The notes below the pieces were generated by a model that was not told the origin of the DNA, searched no databases, and saw only the letters and a program-made list of their open reading frames with translations. Shown here piece after piece: positions 1-9,905 of a stretch of DNA of 64,000 bases. Position 1 is the stretch's first letter. Every line of letters begins with the position of its first letter. The translations under genes and the position numbers were made by a program. The stretch is from Cyrtodaria siliqua (taxonomy: Eukaryota; Mollusca; Bivalvia; Adapedonta; Hiatellidae), in contig JAWPHD010005580.1 of assembly GCA_037043455.1 (NCBI GenBank), forward strand, positions 62,001-126,000, written 5' to 3'.

Positions 1-440
1 ATTACGGGTTCAAGTATGACTGGCGCCACTGATTTACTTCGGTGTGTCCTAAGGTGAGACACTTTTCCTGACCTTGAATTGGACGTAGATCGGTCAGACT
101 CGTGTATCGGAGTATATCCTCTGAGCAGCTCGGTGTAAATGTAGGACACAGCTCCCGGATTCCCATGTATCATTCTCTGTCTGGACGGCTCGAAATATCG
201 ATATTTCAATTAACTGCCATCTTGAGTATTTGCAGGTATATGAATGTCTGATTTTGGTTGAATGTGTTCTGCAAATGCTGCATGTCCTCCTCGACCTTTA
301 TACTAAGGTCTATATGTAAAGACTGTGATCCTCGGGTCGGTGCCAACTTTGACAGCAGTGTCACCATTTGAATAACTTTAGTAGACCATAAGCTTATGCT
401 ATATGCAATATATGATGAGAGGTTTCTGGCTTCAGAGAAG
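1..440. other. No gene; diverged dispersed repeats
   Basis: No coding region is supported. The stretch near 60-185 has a relative near 20,080-20,170 (shared wording around 'gattcccatgtatc'). The stretch near 315-400 resembles 955-1,060 and, more distantly, 18,440-18,520, all with the pattern 'ggtcacaatttgaa...aacttggtag'. This is interspersed-repeat DNA. The translated frames look like repeat, with no recognisable domain. Confidence 0.5.
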
Positions 441-1073
441 AAGATTGTTTTCCAATGTTTCGCTTTATAATAAATACTAAACAGGTGACCCCTTGGAAGC
501 AACAAACACAAGCAAGAAATAAATGTAGCAGACTCGGTTTTATTGAGTCTGTTCATGAGAGGTAATGTTAAATGCAACACCTCTCACGCCTCCTAGCACA
601 GGTTTAAGCGATATTCGACTTTAAAGCCACAAAGATTGGGCTTGATGATCCCAAAGGACCAGTAAGCAATAACACTACTGATTTGTAGTCGGGGCGTCTT
701 TTTACGGCCGCCACACAGCACTAAACAAACGCTAATGTGAATGATAATAAATACTGAAAAGGGGATCCCTTGGAAGCAATAAACACAAGCAAGAGATAAA
801 AGTAGCAGACTCGGTTTTATTGAGTCTGTTCATGAGAGGTGATGTTAAGTGCAACACCTCCTAGCACCGGCTAAAGCGATATTCTACTTTAAAGGCACAA
901 AGATTGGGCTTGGCGATCTCAAATGACCAGTAAGTTATAACACTACTGATTTGTAATCTATGCAAAACATGTGGTTCTTGGGGCGGTGCCATATATGATC
1001 CTGGGATCACCGTTTGAACAAACTTGGTAGAGAATCATACGCTTATTCTTAATGCAAAATATTAGACATCTAG
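441..1073 (+). repeat. ~270-bp tandem repeat (family III), array 1
   Basis: Two and a half diverged copies of a unit of about 270 bases lie head to tail. Each carries 'ggcttgatgatc', then 'cactactgatttgtag', then 'cttggaagca', then 'agcagactcggttttatt' followed by 'gagtctgttcatgagagg'. AGACTC and GAGTCT can pair as a small hairpin. The array ends at the truncated left edge of Naiad copy A. The same unit recurs at 4,411-4,935 inside an inverted pearl-like element, so it is itself mobile or has been carried around by recombination. It has no coding capacity. Confidence 0.75.
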
Positions 1074-1557
1074 CTTAATGTTTTATCTCTGGAACTCGGC
1101 AGCACCAGTTCGTATATTCCAGTTAATTCTACCGAGGATGATGTTGTTTCCGCACATATCACTCGGTGCACTACTTTCAAGGCTGGTGTAAACGATAAGA
1201 AAAATAAACTGCCTACTATGTACTGGATTCCTAAATTACATAAAAATCCATATAAGGCTCGCTATATTTCGAATTCCAGTGCCTGCACCACAACAAATAT
1301 CTCCAAACTTTTAACTTCTTGTCTTACTGCCGTTAAAGATCACGTTAAACTATATTGTGTGAAAACTCTGGGATTAATTTATTTTGGTCTATAAAAAATT
1401 CAGGAGACGTTCTTGATAAAATTTTCAAGAAAGGTCAAGTTTCATCAATAAGCACTTATGACTTCTCTACACTATATACAACCTTACCACATCACCTTAT
1501 TAAAGACAAGCTAATTTCCTTATTCAAAAAACATTTGCTAGAGAAAATACTACATTT

Positions 1558-2496
1558 TTGGCATGTAATAATATAAAAGCGTTTTTTACTAACGGCAGTT
1601 TTGACAATTATACTATGTGGACTTGCTATGAAGTTTGTGAAGCACTCATCTTCCTATTAGATAATATTTTCGTCAGGTATGGAACCACCGTTTATAGTCA
1701 AATTGTTGGTATCCCTATGGGTACGAACTGTGCACCACTTGTCGCAGATTTGTTCTTATTTTGCTATGAAAGGGATTTCATGTTGAGTCTTTCACCAGAT
1801 ACCCAGGCAGATGTTATTGAAGCCTTTAATGACACCTCTCGGTATCTGGATGACATATTGAACATTGACAACCCTTTCTTTCCAACTATGGTTAATTATA
1901 TTTATCCTAAAGAACTTCAGCTTAACAAAGCTAATATATCTGATAATAACGCTTTTTTTTTTGATTTAGATCTCTCGATTGAAAATGATAAAATAATTAG
2001 CAAAATCTATGACAAGAGAGATGATTTTAATTTTGACATTATACATTATCCCCAATTGGATGGGAATGTTCCCCGAGCAACTTCTTATGGGGTATATGTG
2101 TCTCAACTTATTCGTTTTTCTAGAGCTTGTACTCGAGTTGAGGACTTTAATATTCGTAATCTTTGTATAACTAAAAAGTTACTCAATCAGGGTGACCGTT
2201 ACCATAAACTTCGTAAAACCTTTGCAAAATTGTTTTATCGTAACCCTGATCTTCTTTCCAAATATAAAAGTAATTTAAGGACTCTTCTGCGACAAGGACT
2301 ATCACAACCTGACTTCTATGTTGATGTGATTTATAAACTTCGTAAGATTCTAGGTCATGATCACTTTCATACTATCTTTGTTAAACTTGTTAAACAGTTT
2401 ATCAAAAGAGGTTATGACCCTATCATTTTGCAACGTACTGCATGCTTGGTGGTGTACCCTTTTACAGTTAGCCACTATGCTTTCCTCTTTAATTGA
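1558..2496 (+). pseudogene. Naiad reverse transcriptase core (copy A)
   Basis: This is 312 codons of open frame covering RT palm and thumb. Motif B-like GIPMGTNCAPL is at about residues 51-61 and the catalytic YLDDI box is near residues 95-100. The downstream thumb reads RTLLRQGLSQPDFY and RKILGHDHFHTIF. Penelope-like RTs use this to copy their RNA at a nicked target and are related to telomerase RT. The palm motif A (STYDFSTLYT) is upstream, in the neighbouring open segment at 1,355-1,576, separated by a small indel. It is about 85-90% identical by eye to copy D. The protein is incomplete: the frame is broken at both ends, so no product is expected. Confidence 0.9.
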
Positions 2497-2508
2497 CCGG
2501 ACAGGCTG

Positions 2509-2569
2509 TGGACCCTATGATGACGCCTACCTAAAGCCCATTGGGACGGTGGCGTTTGATGTTTGTCCA
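2509..2569 (+). promoter_or_regulatory. SECIS element, Naiad copy A
   Basis: It has the core features of a eukaryotic SECIS. ATGA is at 2,517-2,520 and a 12-base helix strand follows. AAA is at 2,533-2,535. A small apical hairpin follows (CCC/GGG), then the returning strand ending in TTTGAT. An outer helix pairs TGGAC with GTCCA. It is identical to copy D over its core. In this copy the RT frame stops just upstream, at 2,496, because of a deletion. Confidence 0.8.
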
Positions 2570-2771
2570 TGATCTTTCTTGTCGTGCCCTTAATGGTTTA
2601 TTCTCTTACTACTTTGGCTTCTGCAAAGTCATTGAGTACCTTCATTGTGGCTTTCTAGGCTATTGTGTTTGTGTATTATATTTACACGAGCATATTTGTG
2701 TTTTACTTATATTGCCTATTGATGCTGCCTTGTTGGTTAGAGATTAGATCATGGCGGGGATTTCTTTATTT

Positions 2772-2900
2772 ACACTGTCCTGTTTTAATGGGATGACAGT
2801 AGGGTAAGTGTGAGGTTTGGTGCACCCTAGAACCGGTTTAAACCCCCAGTGGCCTACTTTGCCACTGACCGTTCCAAGGCGGTAGCCCTATTGTCAACCC
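2772..2900 (+). other. Conserved structured RNA domain in Naiad 3' UTR (copy A)
   Basis: This is the same fold as described for 41,955-42,083. A 15-base arm GGGATGACAGTAGGG pairs with a downstream arm. An inner CAGTGGC/GCCACTG hairpin is intact, and the invariant TGACCGTTCCAAGGCGGTA block is present. It is non-coding in all copies. Its function is unknown. Confidence 0.6.
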
Positions 2901-3539
2901 TTTTTGTGTTTGTGATGTCGTTTGCATTTATTATTGCTTTTGCCTTCTTGTTTGTCTGTTTGCGTGTTTGTTTCTGTGTTTTGTCGTTTACTGTCCTCCT
3001 TGAATGCTACTTTCCCTGTCCGATCTTTTTATATTTCTTTACGTAGTTTCAGAGAAGAATATTATTAAAATTGTTGTTTGTTTCTATGCCTGTTTTGGTG
3101 GAATGCTACAATTCCTATTCGACTTGTATATCTACTTCTATAAAACACTATGTAAAACAGAGAAATCAGGTGCGGGCCCTAATATGACCCTAGGCTCCTG
3201 TGTAAATGTTAAATAGGTAATGTAGCAGTCAGAGAATTCGGGTCAACAAAAAGCATGCATTCAAAACAAATAGAAGTCACGAGAGAAAATAGAAACAAAA
3301 TATGCGACACCACAGACACAAAATGATGGCAACACCAGGTAGTGACATAACGGACCGATGGGGGTTTAAATCAGATTTCTTAAAGACTTCCAAACATCAA
3401 TCGAATGCTATTGTCATCTCAGTTAAACGGGACAAATGTAAATGAAGATATTTCCTTCAGGCTATAACCTCTAATAAACAAGGCATCATTAGTCGGCAAT
3501 ATACGTATAACACAATTATGATCATGTATATATCAATAT

Positions 3540-4030
3540 AAAAAAGCCTAGAAAACCACAAAGCTAGTACTCAATGACTTGGCAGAGGCCAGAGCAGAGC
3601 AACAAGAGAATACAACTTTAAGAGCACGACAAGACAATATCGAAGACAAACACGAAGCGTTATCATCCCTTTCAGAATTTAGGCATACATCATGACAGGG
3701 GCAACACTCTGTCGCGTTTTGTCCTTGATAATATTGGTACGGTTGTTTATAGTGTGGAACGTCATAAGTAAGTATAGATGAAACGCGCCGCTTAGTGTAA
3801 ACTGAATGTGTAATTGCCCAAAATAAATTCATCCCAGTTATAGAAGCTTTAGCACAATATTGTTTGAAGATCTGAAATAAAATCAGGTTGTTTGGTTATT
3901 TAGGAGGAATCCAGTACATAGTCGGAAGTTTGGTTTGCTTTACGCCTATCCCAGCCTTGAAAACGGTGCACTACTGTGCGTTTCAGGGTGCCTAGACGTC
4001 GAATATGAATCGAGATATTTAACTACTTTA
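3540..4030 (-). mobile_element. Inverted, internally deleted Naiad fragment
   Basis: Read on the minus strand, this contains the pre-RT region ('tgtactggattcc', then codons resembling NLFWSI and SSISTYD). It then jumps directly into Naiad 3' UTR ('ctctggcttctgccaagtcattgagtac' in copy D; similar here). The RT core, SECIS and structured RNA are deleted. It lies opposite in orientation to copy A, about 500 bases away. Inverted and deleted neighbours of this kind are typical of Penelope-like insertions. The open frame at 3,548-3,832 is this hybrid and is not a gene. Confidence 0.8.
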
Positions 4031-4152
4031 TATATGTTTATTTTATACCTGATATGATTAGAATGAAAACCGACGCTCCTGGATCTGTTTCCAACCTTGC
4101 CGTAGTCATCCGGTTAGCTTCGTAAAACCAAAAATTCATGTTGACCCCACAT

Positions 4153-4410
4153 GTTTAGCTCTACAGGCCAAGGGCCAGCATAGCTTATGGGATGGATAGT
4201 TGTCCGTCGTCCGTCCGTTAACTTGTACCTCGTTAAGACGATAAAACCTTCATTTTTCATCCGATCTTTACCAAACGGTAACAGATGGTTAATACCAATG
4301 ACAGCTCAGAAAAGTCCGAAAACAAGTCAGATCGGACCAGAAAAAGCAGAGTTATGGCCCTTGATTTAGTTAAAAATGCTATATTTTGCCTCGTTAATAC
4401 GATAGGGCCT
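4153..4410 (-). mobile_element. Pearl/HINE-like element, 3' end (inverted)
   Basis: Read on the minus strand, one family II repeat leads into a GACGG-type microsatellite (4,196-4,222). This is followed by the terminal hairpin with GGCC arms inside AGCTCTG...TAGAGCTAA. The layout (tandem core, ACGG microsatellite, hairpin, CTAA) matches pearl and Helitron-related non-autonomous elements of bivalves. It is continuous with the inverted family I array at 4,936-5,765, apart from the inserted 270-bp repeats. Confidence 0.7.
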
Positions 4411-4935
4411 TTAAAGCAACACTGAATGGGCTTGATGATCCCTAAAGGACCAGTAAATAAAAACACTACTGATTTGTAGTCGGGGCGACTTTTTATGACC
4501 GCCACACAGTACTAAAAAACGCTAGTGTGAATGTCAATAAATACTGAAAAGGTGATCCCTTGGAAGCAACAAACACAAACAAGAGCGAAAAGGAGCAGAC
4601 TCGGTTTTATTGAGTCTGTTCATGAGAGGTAATTATAAGATGCAACACCTCTCTCATGCCTCCTAGTACCGGCTTAAGCAATATTCCACTTTAAAGCAAC
4701 ACAGAATGGGCTTGATGATCCCAAAAGGACCAGTCAATAATAACACTACTGATTTGTAGTCGGGCGACTTTTTACGGCCGTCACACAGCACTAAACTAAC
4801 GCTAGTGTGAATGATAATAAATACTGAAAAGGTGAACTCTTGGAAACAACAAACACAAACAAGAGAAAAATAGCAGACTCGGTTTTAAGCGATATTCCAC
4901 CTTAAAGCAACACAGAATGGGTTTGATGATCCAAG
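4411..4935 (+). repeat. ~270-bp tandem repeat (family III), array 2
   Basis: There are two near-complete units plus the start of a third. They have the same landmarks as at 441-1,073 ('gggcttgatgatcc', 'cactactgatttgtagtcgggg', 'cagactcggtttta'). The unit boundary falls at 'ctttaaagcaacac'. The array interrupts the inverted pearl-like element, separating its family II end from its family I array. Confidence 0.75.
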
Positions 4936-5765
4936 CCTAGTTGTACATATAGTCGCCGTGTTCCGGTTTAAAGATGTTGGTGGAGTTATGGTCCTTTAAA
5001 GGTTTGAATACACAAACTCTGGACTAGTTCTCCTGAACCCCTCGCCGGATTTCAACGAAACGTTGCAGAGATGATTAGCTTGATGATGCCTAGTTGTGCA
5101 TATCATCGCCAAGTTCCGGTTTACATATTTTTGGCTGATTTATGGCCCTTTTGATGCACAACCTTTGTTTTTCTGGGCTAGTTCTCCTGAACCACTGGCC
5201 AGATTTCAACGAAACTTGACAAGGACGATCAGTATCAAGCCTAGTTGTGCAAAGCATCGCCATATTCCGGTTGAATGAGGTTTGGCATTTTATGGCCCTT
5301 TAAATGTTTTAATACATAAACTTTTTCCAGATTAGTCTCTTATGAACTACTTGCCGGATTTCAACGAATCTTGGCGGGGATGATCAGCCGTGTTCTGGTT
5401 GAATGATTTTTAGCCATGTTAAGGTTTTAATGCACAAACTTTGTCCCAACTAATTCTCCTGATAGCCTGGCCAGATTTCAACGAATCTTGGCAGGGATTA
5501 TTAGTACCAAGCCTAGTTGCGCATTGTATTGTCGTGTTCCAGTTGAATGAATTTTGGCTGAGTTATGACCTATTAAAGGTTTTAATACACTAACTTTGTA
5601 CAGACTAGTTCTCCTCTAGCTGGCAGGGGTGATCTGTACCAGGCCTAGCTGCATATATCATCGAAACGTTCCGGTTGAATGATTTTTGAAAGAGTTATGG
5701 CCCCTTATACATGAACTTTATCTTTAGCAAGTAGAGCGTCCACAGGACCTCTTGGGCCTCTTGTT
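4936..5765 (-). repeat. Pearl/HINE-like family I tandem array, inverted
   Basis: Five diverged ~155-160-bp units lie in the minus orientation. They share 'tagttgtgcatat', 'gttccggttgaatga', 'ttatggccctttaaaggttt' and 'atttcaacgaaactt'. The outer terminus near 5,735-5,765 reads, on the minus strand, 'caagaggcccaagaggtcc'. This is the same left end seen at 11,793 and 14,950. Frames through it are repeat shadows. Confidence 0.75.
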
Positions 5766-6054
5766 TTAGGGTAGGGTGACTTAAAAAAAAAAAGACCAAT
5801 AGTGGTATAAATAACAAAATATAAATGCATTATACTATTTACCTATATGCTATTTGCTAGATATATTAAGCTATAGAAGTAATTTAACAACTCTTCGGCG
5901 ACAACGACTATCACAGTTTGACTTCTATGGCGATGTGATTATGGTGATTTATAAACTTCGTAAGATTCTTGGTCATGATCACTTACATACTATCTTTGTT
6001 AAACTTGTTAAAAAGTTTATCAAAAGAGGTAATGACCCTATCATTTTGCAACGT

Positions 6055-7088
6055 AAACTTTAAAACTTTAAACTTTATTATTTGATTAAACGCCTATTTC
6101 TACATACAAAGTATACATTCAATGGCGTTGTACAATGATTAAAATACATGAAAATTAGTAAATAAAATGCATGTCATATAAAGCAAATTATTACTCAGAA
6201 ACAACAATTTTAAGCATTATATCAAAGAAATTCATGGAAATAGAAACTTATATATACATGGAAGAAAAATATTATACTGCATAGAATGAAAATCCAAAGT
6301 ACGCAAATACTATACAAAAATATACTGTTTCTAACTCAAATAATGTTTAAAAGAGTTGCGATAGGAATATCATAATATAGAAATCAATAATCGCTTTATT
6401 ACACACAACAGTCATATCCCATGAAGCACACTGCTCTTAGAAAAGAGAATAATAGTCTCTGAAAAAATGAGTCTTTAACTGCTTCTTAAAAATGTCCACA
6501 GTTTCACTCTGTCTGATTTCAATGGGAAGTTTATTCCACAATCTCGGACCTACTGTGCTAAAGCTTCTATCTGCAAAAGTCTTATTTTTATTAAATGGCA
6601 CAACAAATGATCCTACAGATGATTGAGATGATCTTAATGAGCGTTTTGCGGTTTGAGGAGTCAACAAATCAATTAGGTATGCTGGTGCTTTTCCTACAGA
6701 ACAATTATACATATACACAAGGATATTGAAATTTATACATGCTTTGATGGGAAGCCAATGTAAATCAAACAATGCTTGTTTTGAACTCTCAAATTTGGTT
6801 CGATTTAATACTAGTTTAGCACACATGTTTTGTATCCGTTGAAGTTTTGAAAGCTCAGTTTGGGAAATGCCGTACAAAATGACATTACAATAGTCCAAAT
6901 GAGATATTACAAGTGATAGAACAAGTGTTTCAGTGGCATGAATACTCTTGATCTTAAAATAGCTAAGCATAGCGGTTTTACATTTTCGTTTGATATGTTC
7001 TTTAAAACTTAATGATTCGTCTAAAAATGCACCAAGATATCTAATACAATGCTGTTTTTCAACGTTTTTACCACAGATATTGATTTCA
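6055..7088 (-). mobile_element. CR1/L2/jockey-like LINE, 5'-truncated insertion
   Basis: This is a minus-strand non-LTR retrotransposon 3' end nested in Naiad copy B. Target-site duplications TTTGCAACGTA lie at 6,044-6,054 and 7,089-7,099. The 3' tail, at the low-coordinate end, is a short tandem repeat of the AAAGTTT type instead of poly(A), as in the CR1/L2 group. About 370 bases of 3' UTR separate the tail from the ORF. The 5' truncation is abrupt and in frame with the C-terminal part of the RT protein. Confidence 0.9.
6437..7087 (-). pseudogene. LINE ORF2 C-terminal region
   Basis: This is about 217 codons of the region after the RT palm. It has the hallmark order LGAFLDESLSFKEHI, SHLDYCNVILYG, KLQRIQNMCAKLVLN, LHWLPIKACI, RSLRSS, GPRLWNKLPIEIR. 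These are characteristic of CR1/L2/jockey-type ORF2 C-termini. The open frame extends a few codons beyond 7,088 only because it reads into Naiad DNA. No RT catalytic box remains, so it is a dead fragment. The intact frame suggests a fairly recent insertion. Confidence 0.9.
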
Positions 7089-7177
7089 TTTGCAACGTAC
7101 TGCATGCTTGGTGGTGGACCCTTTTACAGTTCGCCACTATGCTTTACTCTTTAATTCTACGATGAACGGACAGGCTG

Positions 7178-7238
7178 TGGACCCTATGTTGACGCCTACC
7201 TAAAGCCCATTGGGACGGTGGCGTTTGATGTTTGTCTA
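7178..7238 (+). promoter_or_regulatory. SECIS-like element, Naiad copy B (core damaged)
   Basis: It is the same as copies A and D except that the 5' core ATGA reads ATGT, followed by TGAC. That loses the A of the UGA/GA quartet, and the outer-helix GTCCA is GTCTA. Helix II, the AAA bulge and the apical CCC/GGG hairpin are intact. It is probably inactive. Confidence 0.7.
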
Positions 7239-7423
7239 TGAGCCTTCTTGTCGTGCCCTTAATGGTTTATTATCTTGTTGCTCTGGCTTCTGCCTTCATT
7301 GGGCTTTCTAGGCTATTGTTTTTTGTATTATATTTACGCGAGCATATTTGTGTTTGACTTATATTGCCTATTGATGCTGCCTTGTTGGTTAGAGATTAGA
7401 TCATGGCGGGGATTTCTTTATTT

Positions 7424-7552
7424 ACACTGTCCAGTTTTAATGGGATGACAGTAGGGTAAATGCGAGGTTTGGTGCACCCTAGAACCGGTTTAAACCCCCA
7501 GTGGCCTACTTTGTCACTGACCGTTCCAAGGCGGTAGCCCTATTGTCAACCC
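7424..7552 (+). other. Conserved structured RNA domain, Naiad copy B
   Basis: Both long-range arms and the invariant 19-base block are present. The inner hairpin has C-to-T in its 3' strand (GTCACTG for GCCACTG), which keeps pairing as G-U. Such a wobble-preserving change is mild support for the RNA fold. Confidence 0.6.
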
Positions 7553-7836
7553 TTTTGTGTTTGTGATGTCGTTTGCTTTTGTTATTACTTTTGCCTTCTT
7601 GTTTGTCTGTTTGCGTGTTTGTTTCTGTGTTTCTTGGTTGACTGTCCTCCTTGAATGCTACTTTCACTGTCCGATCCTTGGTCATTATCATTTTCATACA
7701 CTCATTATTAAATTTGTTAAAAATCAAAAGAGGTTACGACCCGATCATATTACTACGCACTGCATGCTTAGTGGTTGACCCATTCACAGTTCGGCAATGT
7801 GCTTTCCTCATTGATTGTGCTTTGACGGACAGACTG

Positions 7837-7895
7837 TGGACCCTATGAGACGTCTACCTAAATCCTTATAGGACGGTAGCGTTTGATTTTTGTCT
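7837..7895 (+). promoter_or_regulatory. SECIS element, Naiad copy C (covarying)
   Basis: ATGA is at 7,845-7,848, AAA at 7,860-7,862, and the 3' core TTTGAT near 7,883-7,888. The apical hairpin is TCCT/AGGA where copy D has CCC/GGG, and helix II carries U-A and G-U changes that still pair. The fold is therefore kept while the sequence has drifted. Confidence 0.75.
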
Positions 7896-8113
7896 TAAAT
7901 TTTGTCTTATCGTACCCTAAAAGGTTTGTTCTCTTGTTGCTCTGGCTTTTGCCAAGTTATTGAGTTCTTTTTTTGTGTCTTTCTCTGCTTTTGTTTATTA
8001 AATTAGATATATACATGATCATTTATTGGTTTACTTATATTGCCTATTACTAGTAATGCTACCTTGTTTGTTAGAGAATATAACCGGGTGCAGATATCTT
8101 TATTATAAGGTAA

Positions 8114-8240
8114 ACACTGTCCTGTTTATTCGGATGACAGTAGGGTAATAGTGAGGTTTGTTGCACCCTAGAATCTGGTTTAAACCCCAACAACATTTTT
8201 CACCACCGACCGTTCCAAGGCGGTAGTCCTATTGTCAACT
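8114..8240 (+). other. Conserved structured RNA domain, Naiad copy C (variant)
   Basis: The arms TGACAGTAGG and CCTATTGTCA and the block GACCGTTCCAAGGCGGTA are kept. The CAGTGGC/GCCACTG hairpin is lost, replaced by an AC-rich stretch. Confidence 0.5.
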
Positions 8241-8370
8241 ATTTTGTGTTTGTGATATCATATCTTGCTTTTTATTCATGTTTCTTTCTGCGCGTGTTTG
8301 TGGTTGACTGTGGTCCTTGAATGATGTATTTCCTGTTCGACTTTTATATCTAGTTCTAGTGTTATTGAAC

Positions 8371-8665
8371 TGATATAGCGGGTTTCAAAAGTGAGTGTCC
8401 GAGCTTTCATTTATATCAACACGTGAGCCAAGTTTGGTAAAGATCAAATACAAAATGAATATGGCATTTTTCAGTAAAACGATGGACATAAGTATTGTGC
8501 TACTAACTCGCTCTTGCTGGTTATATAGAGACACTAATAAAGTTTGGTTAAGATTAAATCAAAAAGTTCCTTTCTTGTTCACAAGGCATCAGTTAACGGA
8601 CGAACGGCGGACGACGAACAACTCGCAATCTTATAAGACCTGCTGACGGTCGGATAGTAGAGCTA
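8371..8665 (+). mobile_element. Pearl/HINE-like 3' end remnant
   Basis: A family II-like unit ('gtccgagctttcatttatatcaac', 'aagtttggtaaagatc') leads into an ACGG microsatellite near 8,595-8,620. The terminal hairpin region follows ('ataagacctgctgac...gtagagctaat'). It is degenerate. It abuts Naiad copy C. Confidence 0.6.
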
Positions 8666-8790
8666 ATCACACATATATGTAAAATACCCATAAGCTGAAT
8701 CGACCAGGATGACTTGTTATGTGAATTTATCTAATTATAAACTAGGGTTAGGTTTAGTGGTATTTATGATGTGATCATGGTGAATTATGT
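8666..8790. other. Short AT-rich spacer
   Basis: No gene or recognisable repeat was seen. It contains simple 'gttaggtttagtgg' wording only. Confidence 0.4.
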
Positions 8791-9905
8791 GGTGACAATA
8801 AGGTAATTTCCCCCATATTCTTGGACTTAATGGTAAACACCCCAAGGGAGAGCGGTTTTTGTCCGTCGCATAACCTAACATTATTAATTGGACTTGAATA
8901 AAACTTCACACAATTATAGAGGGCAATGACAGGAAATGCTGAACTCAAAAAACATAAATATATTTTCATCCAAATTAAAGTTATTGTCCTTTGTTATATT
9001 TATACCTATATTATAACGTGAAAAATACCAATGGACTGGAATGAAACTTTTTACAATGCTAGAGGGCAATTAGAGGAAGTACAGAGCGCAATAATTATAA
9101 TCTATCTTTATTGATATTAGTTATTGGCCTTTGTAATGTTATACTTATAATAGATGTCTGAAAACATGACTTGAAAGCTACTGATGGGACCGGAATGACA
9201 CTTCACACACTGATAAAAAATCAATGAGAGGCAATGAAGAGCAGAGCACAAGAACTATAACTCTAGTTTCATTAAATTATATTTACTGCCTTTCGTAATT
9301 TAATAATTATGTCTTTTCCGGAGAATTACTTGAAAACTACTGATAGGACTGGAATGAAACTCACAAATAAGAGGAGGTGCATCACATAAGAACCATAACT
9401 CTGTCTTCATTCAAATATATGTTATTGTCCTTAGTAATTGTACACTTTTAATTATTGTCTGGAGCATGACTTGAAAACGACTGATGGGACCGAAATAAAA
9501 CTTCATACATTGTAAAATGGCAATGAGCAGAAGTACAAGAACCATGACTCTGTATTCATTCAAATATGAGTTATTGTCCTTAGTAATTGTGCACTTTTAA
9601 TTCTTGTCTGGAGCTTAGCTTGAAAACTGTTAATGAGACCGAAATGTAACTTCACACAGTGATAAATGGCAATGACTATCTTCATTCAAATTAGAGTTCA
9701 AATTAGATTTATTGCTCTTTGTAATAAGTATTGTCTGGAGCTTAACTTCCAAACTACTAAAGAGATAAAGTGCAGCGCGCAAGAACCACCCATCGTCATT
9801 CAAATTAGTTACTGCTATGTGTACTTGTACACTTATAATTATTGTCAAGAGCCCAACTTGAAACATAATAATGGGACTGAAAAGTCACTCCTATCAATAT
9901 AATAA
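8791..9905 (+). repeat. ~150-bp diverged tandem array (family VI)
   Basis: About seven units share 'cttgaaaactactgatgggaccggaatgaaacttcacac', 'ggcaatgag', 'agaaccataactctg' and 'ttcattcaaat', then 'tattgtccttagtaattg'. Starts fall near 9,033, 9,189, 9,349, 9,489 and 9,640, i.e. spacings of about 140-160. Frames on either strand are shadows. It is probably the core of another pearl-like element. Confidence 0.7.

Larger units (their letters stand above)
1074..3040 (+). mobile_element. Naiad-type Penelope-like element, copy A (5'-truncated)
   Basis: This copy starts abruptly in the region corresponding to 40,244 of copy D, so the endonuclease, CxC linker and all three UGA positions are missing. 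It contains the rest of the RT, the SECIS and the 3' UTR, ending near 3,030 at the shared 3' terminus 'ccctgtccgat'. A deletion near 1,355 shifts the frame compared with copy D ('tattgtgtgaaaac' against 'tattgtgataaaac'). A 5-base deletion near 2,495 brings in an early stop. It is a dead copy but keeps a perfect SECIS core. DNA at 3,060-3,220 after the end vaguely resembles the tail of copy C and may be another fragment. Confidence 0.9.
5860..7676 (+). mobile_element. Naiad copy B (3' part), interrupted by a LINE
   Basis: Codons for the RT thumb (LSQFDFYGDV, RKILGHDHLHTIF, KKFIKRGNDPIILQR) run from 5,860 to 6,054. They resume at 7,089 with the same sequence as copies A and D. The intervening LINE is flanked by an 11-bp duplication of Naiad sequence (TTTGCAACGTA). 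After it come a SECIS, the structured RNA domain and the 3' terminus, which joins directly to copy C at about 7,676. It is 5'-truncated and broken. Confidence 0.85.
7677..8370 (+). mobile_element. Naiad copy C, tandem 3' fragment
   Basis: It begins inside the RT thumb at 'cttggtcattatcattttcatac' (codons matching LGHDHFHT) and is fused directly to the end of copy B. It is more diverged than A, B and D throughout. It carries a SECIS with compensatory changes and a modified structured RNA, and ends near 8,340-8,370. A tandem head-to-tail join with a 5'-truncated partner is the pseudo-LTR-like arrangement seen in Penelope-like elements. Confidence 0.85.

Noticed and set aside
7088..7105. A start codon for the LINE protein at 7,105
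   Set aside because: The first five or six codons are Naiad target DNA beyond the insertion boundary; the LINE is 5'-truncated and has no native start.
8791..9905. CRISPR array
   Set aside because: Units are diverged ~150-bp repeats in animal DNA with no short conserved repeat and unique spacers.
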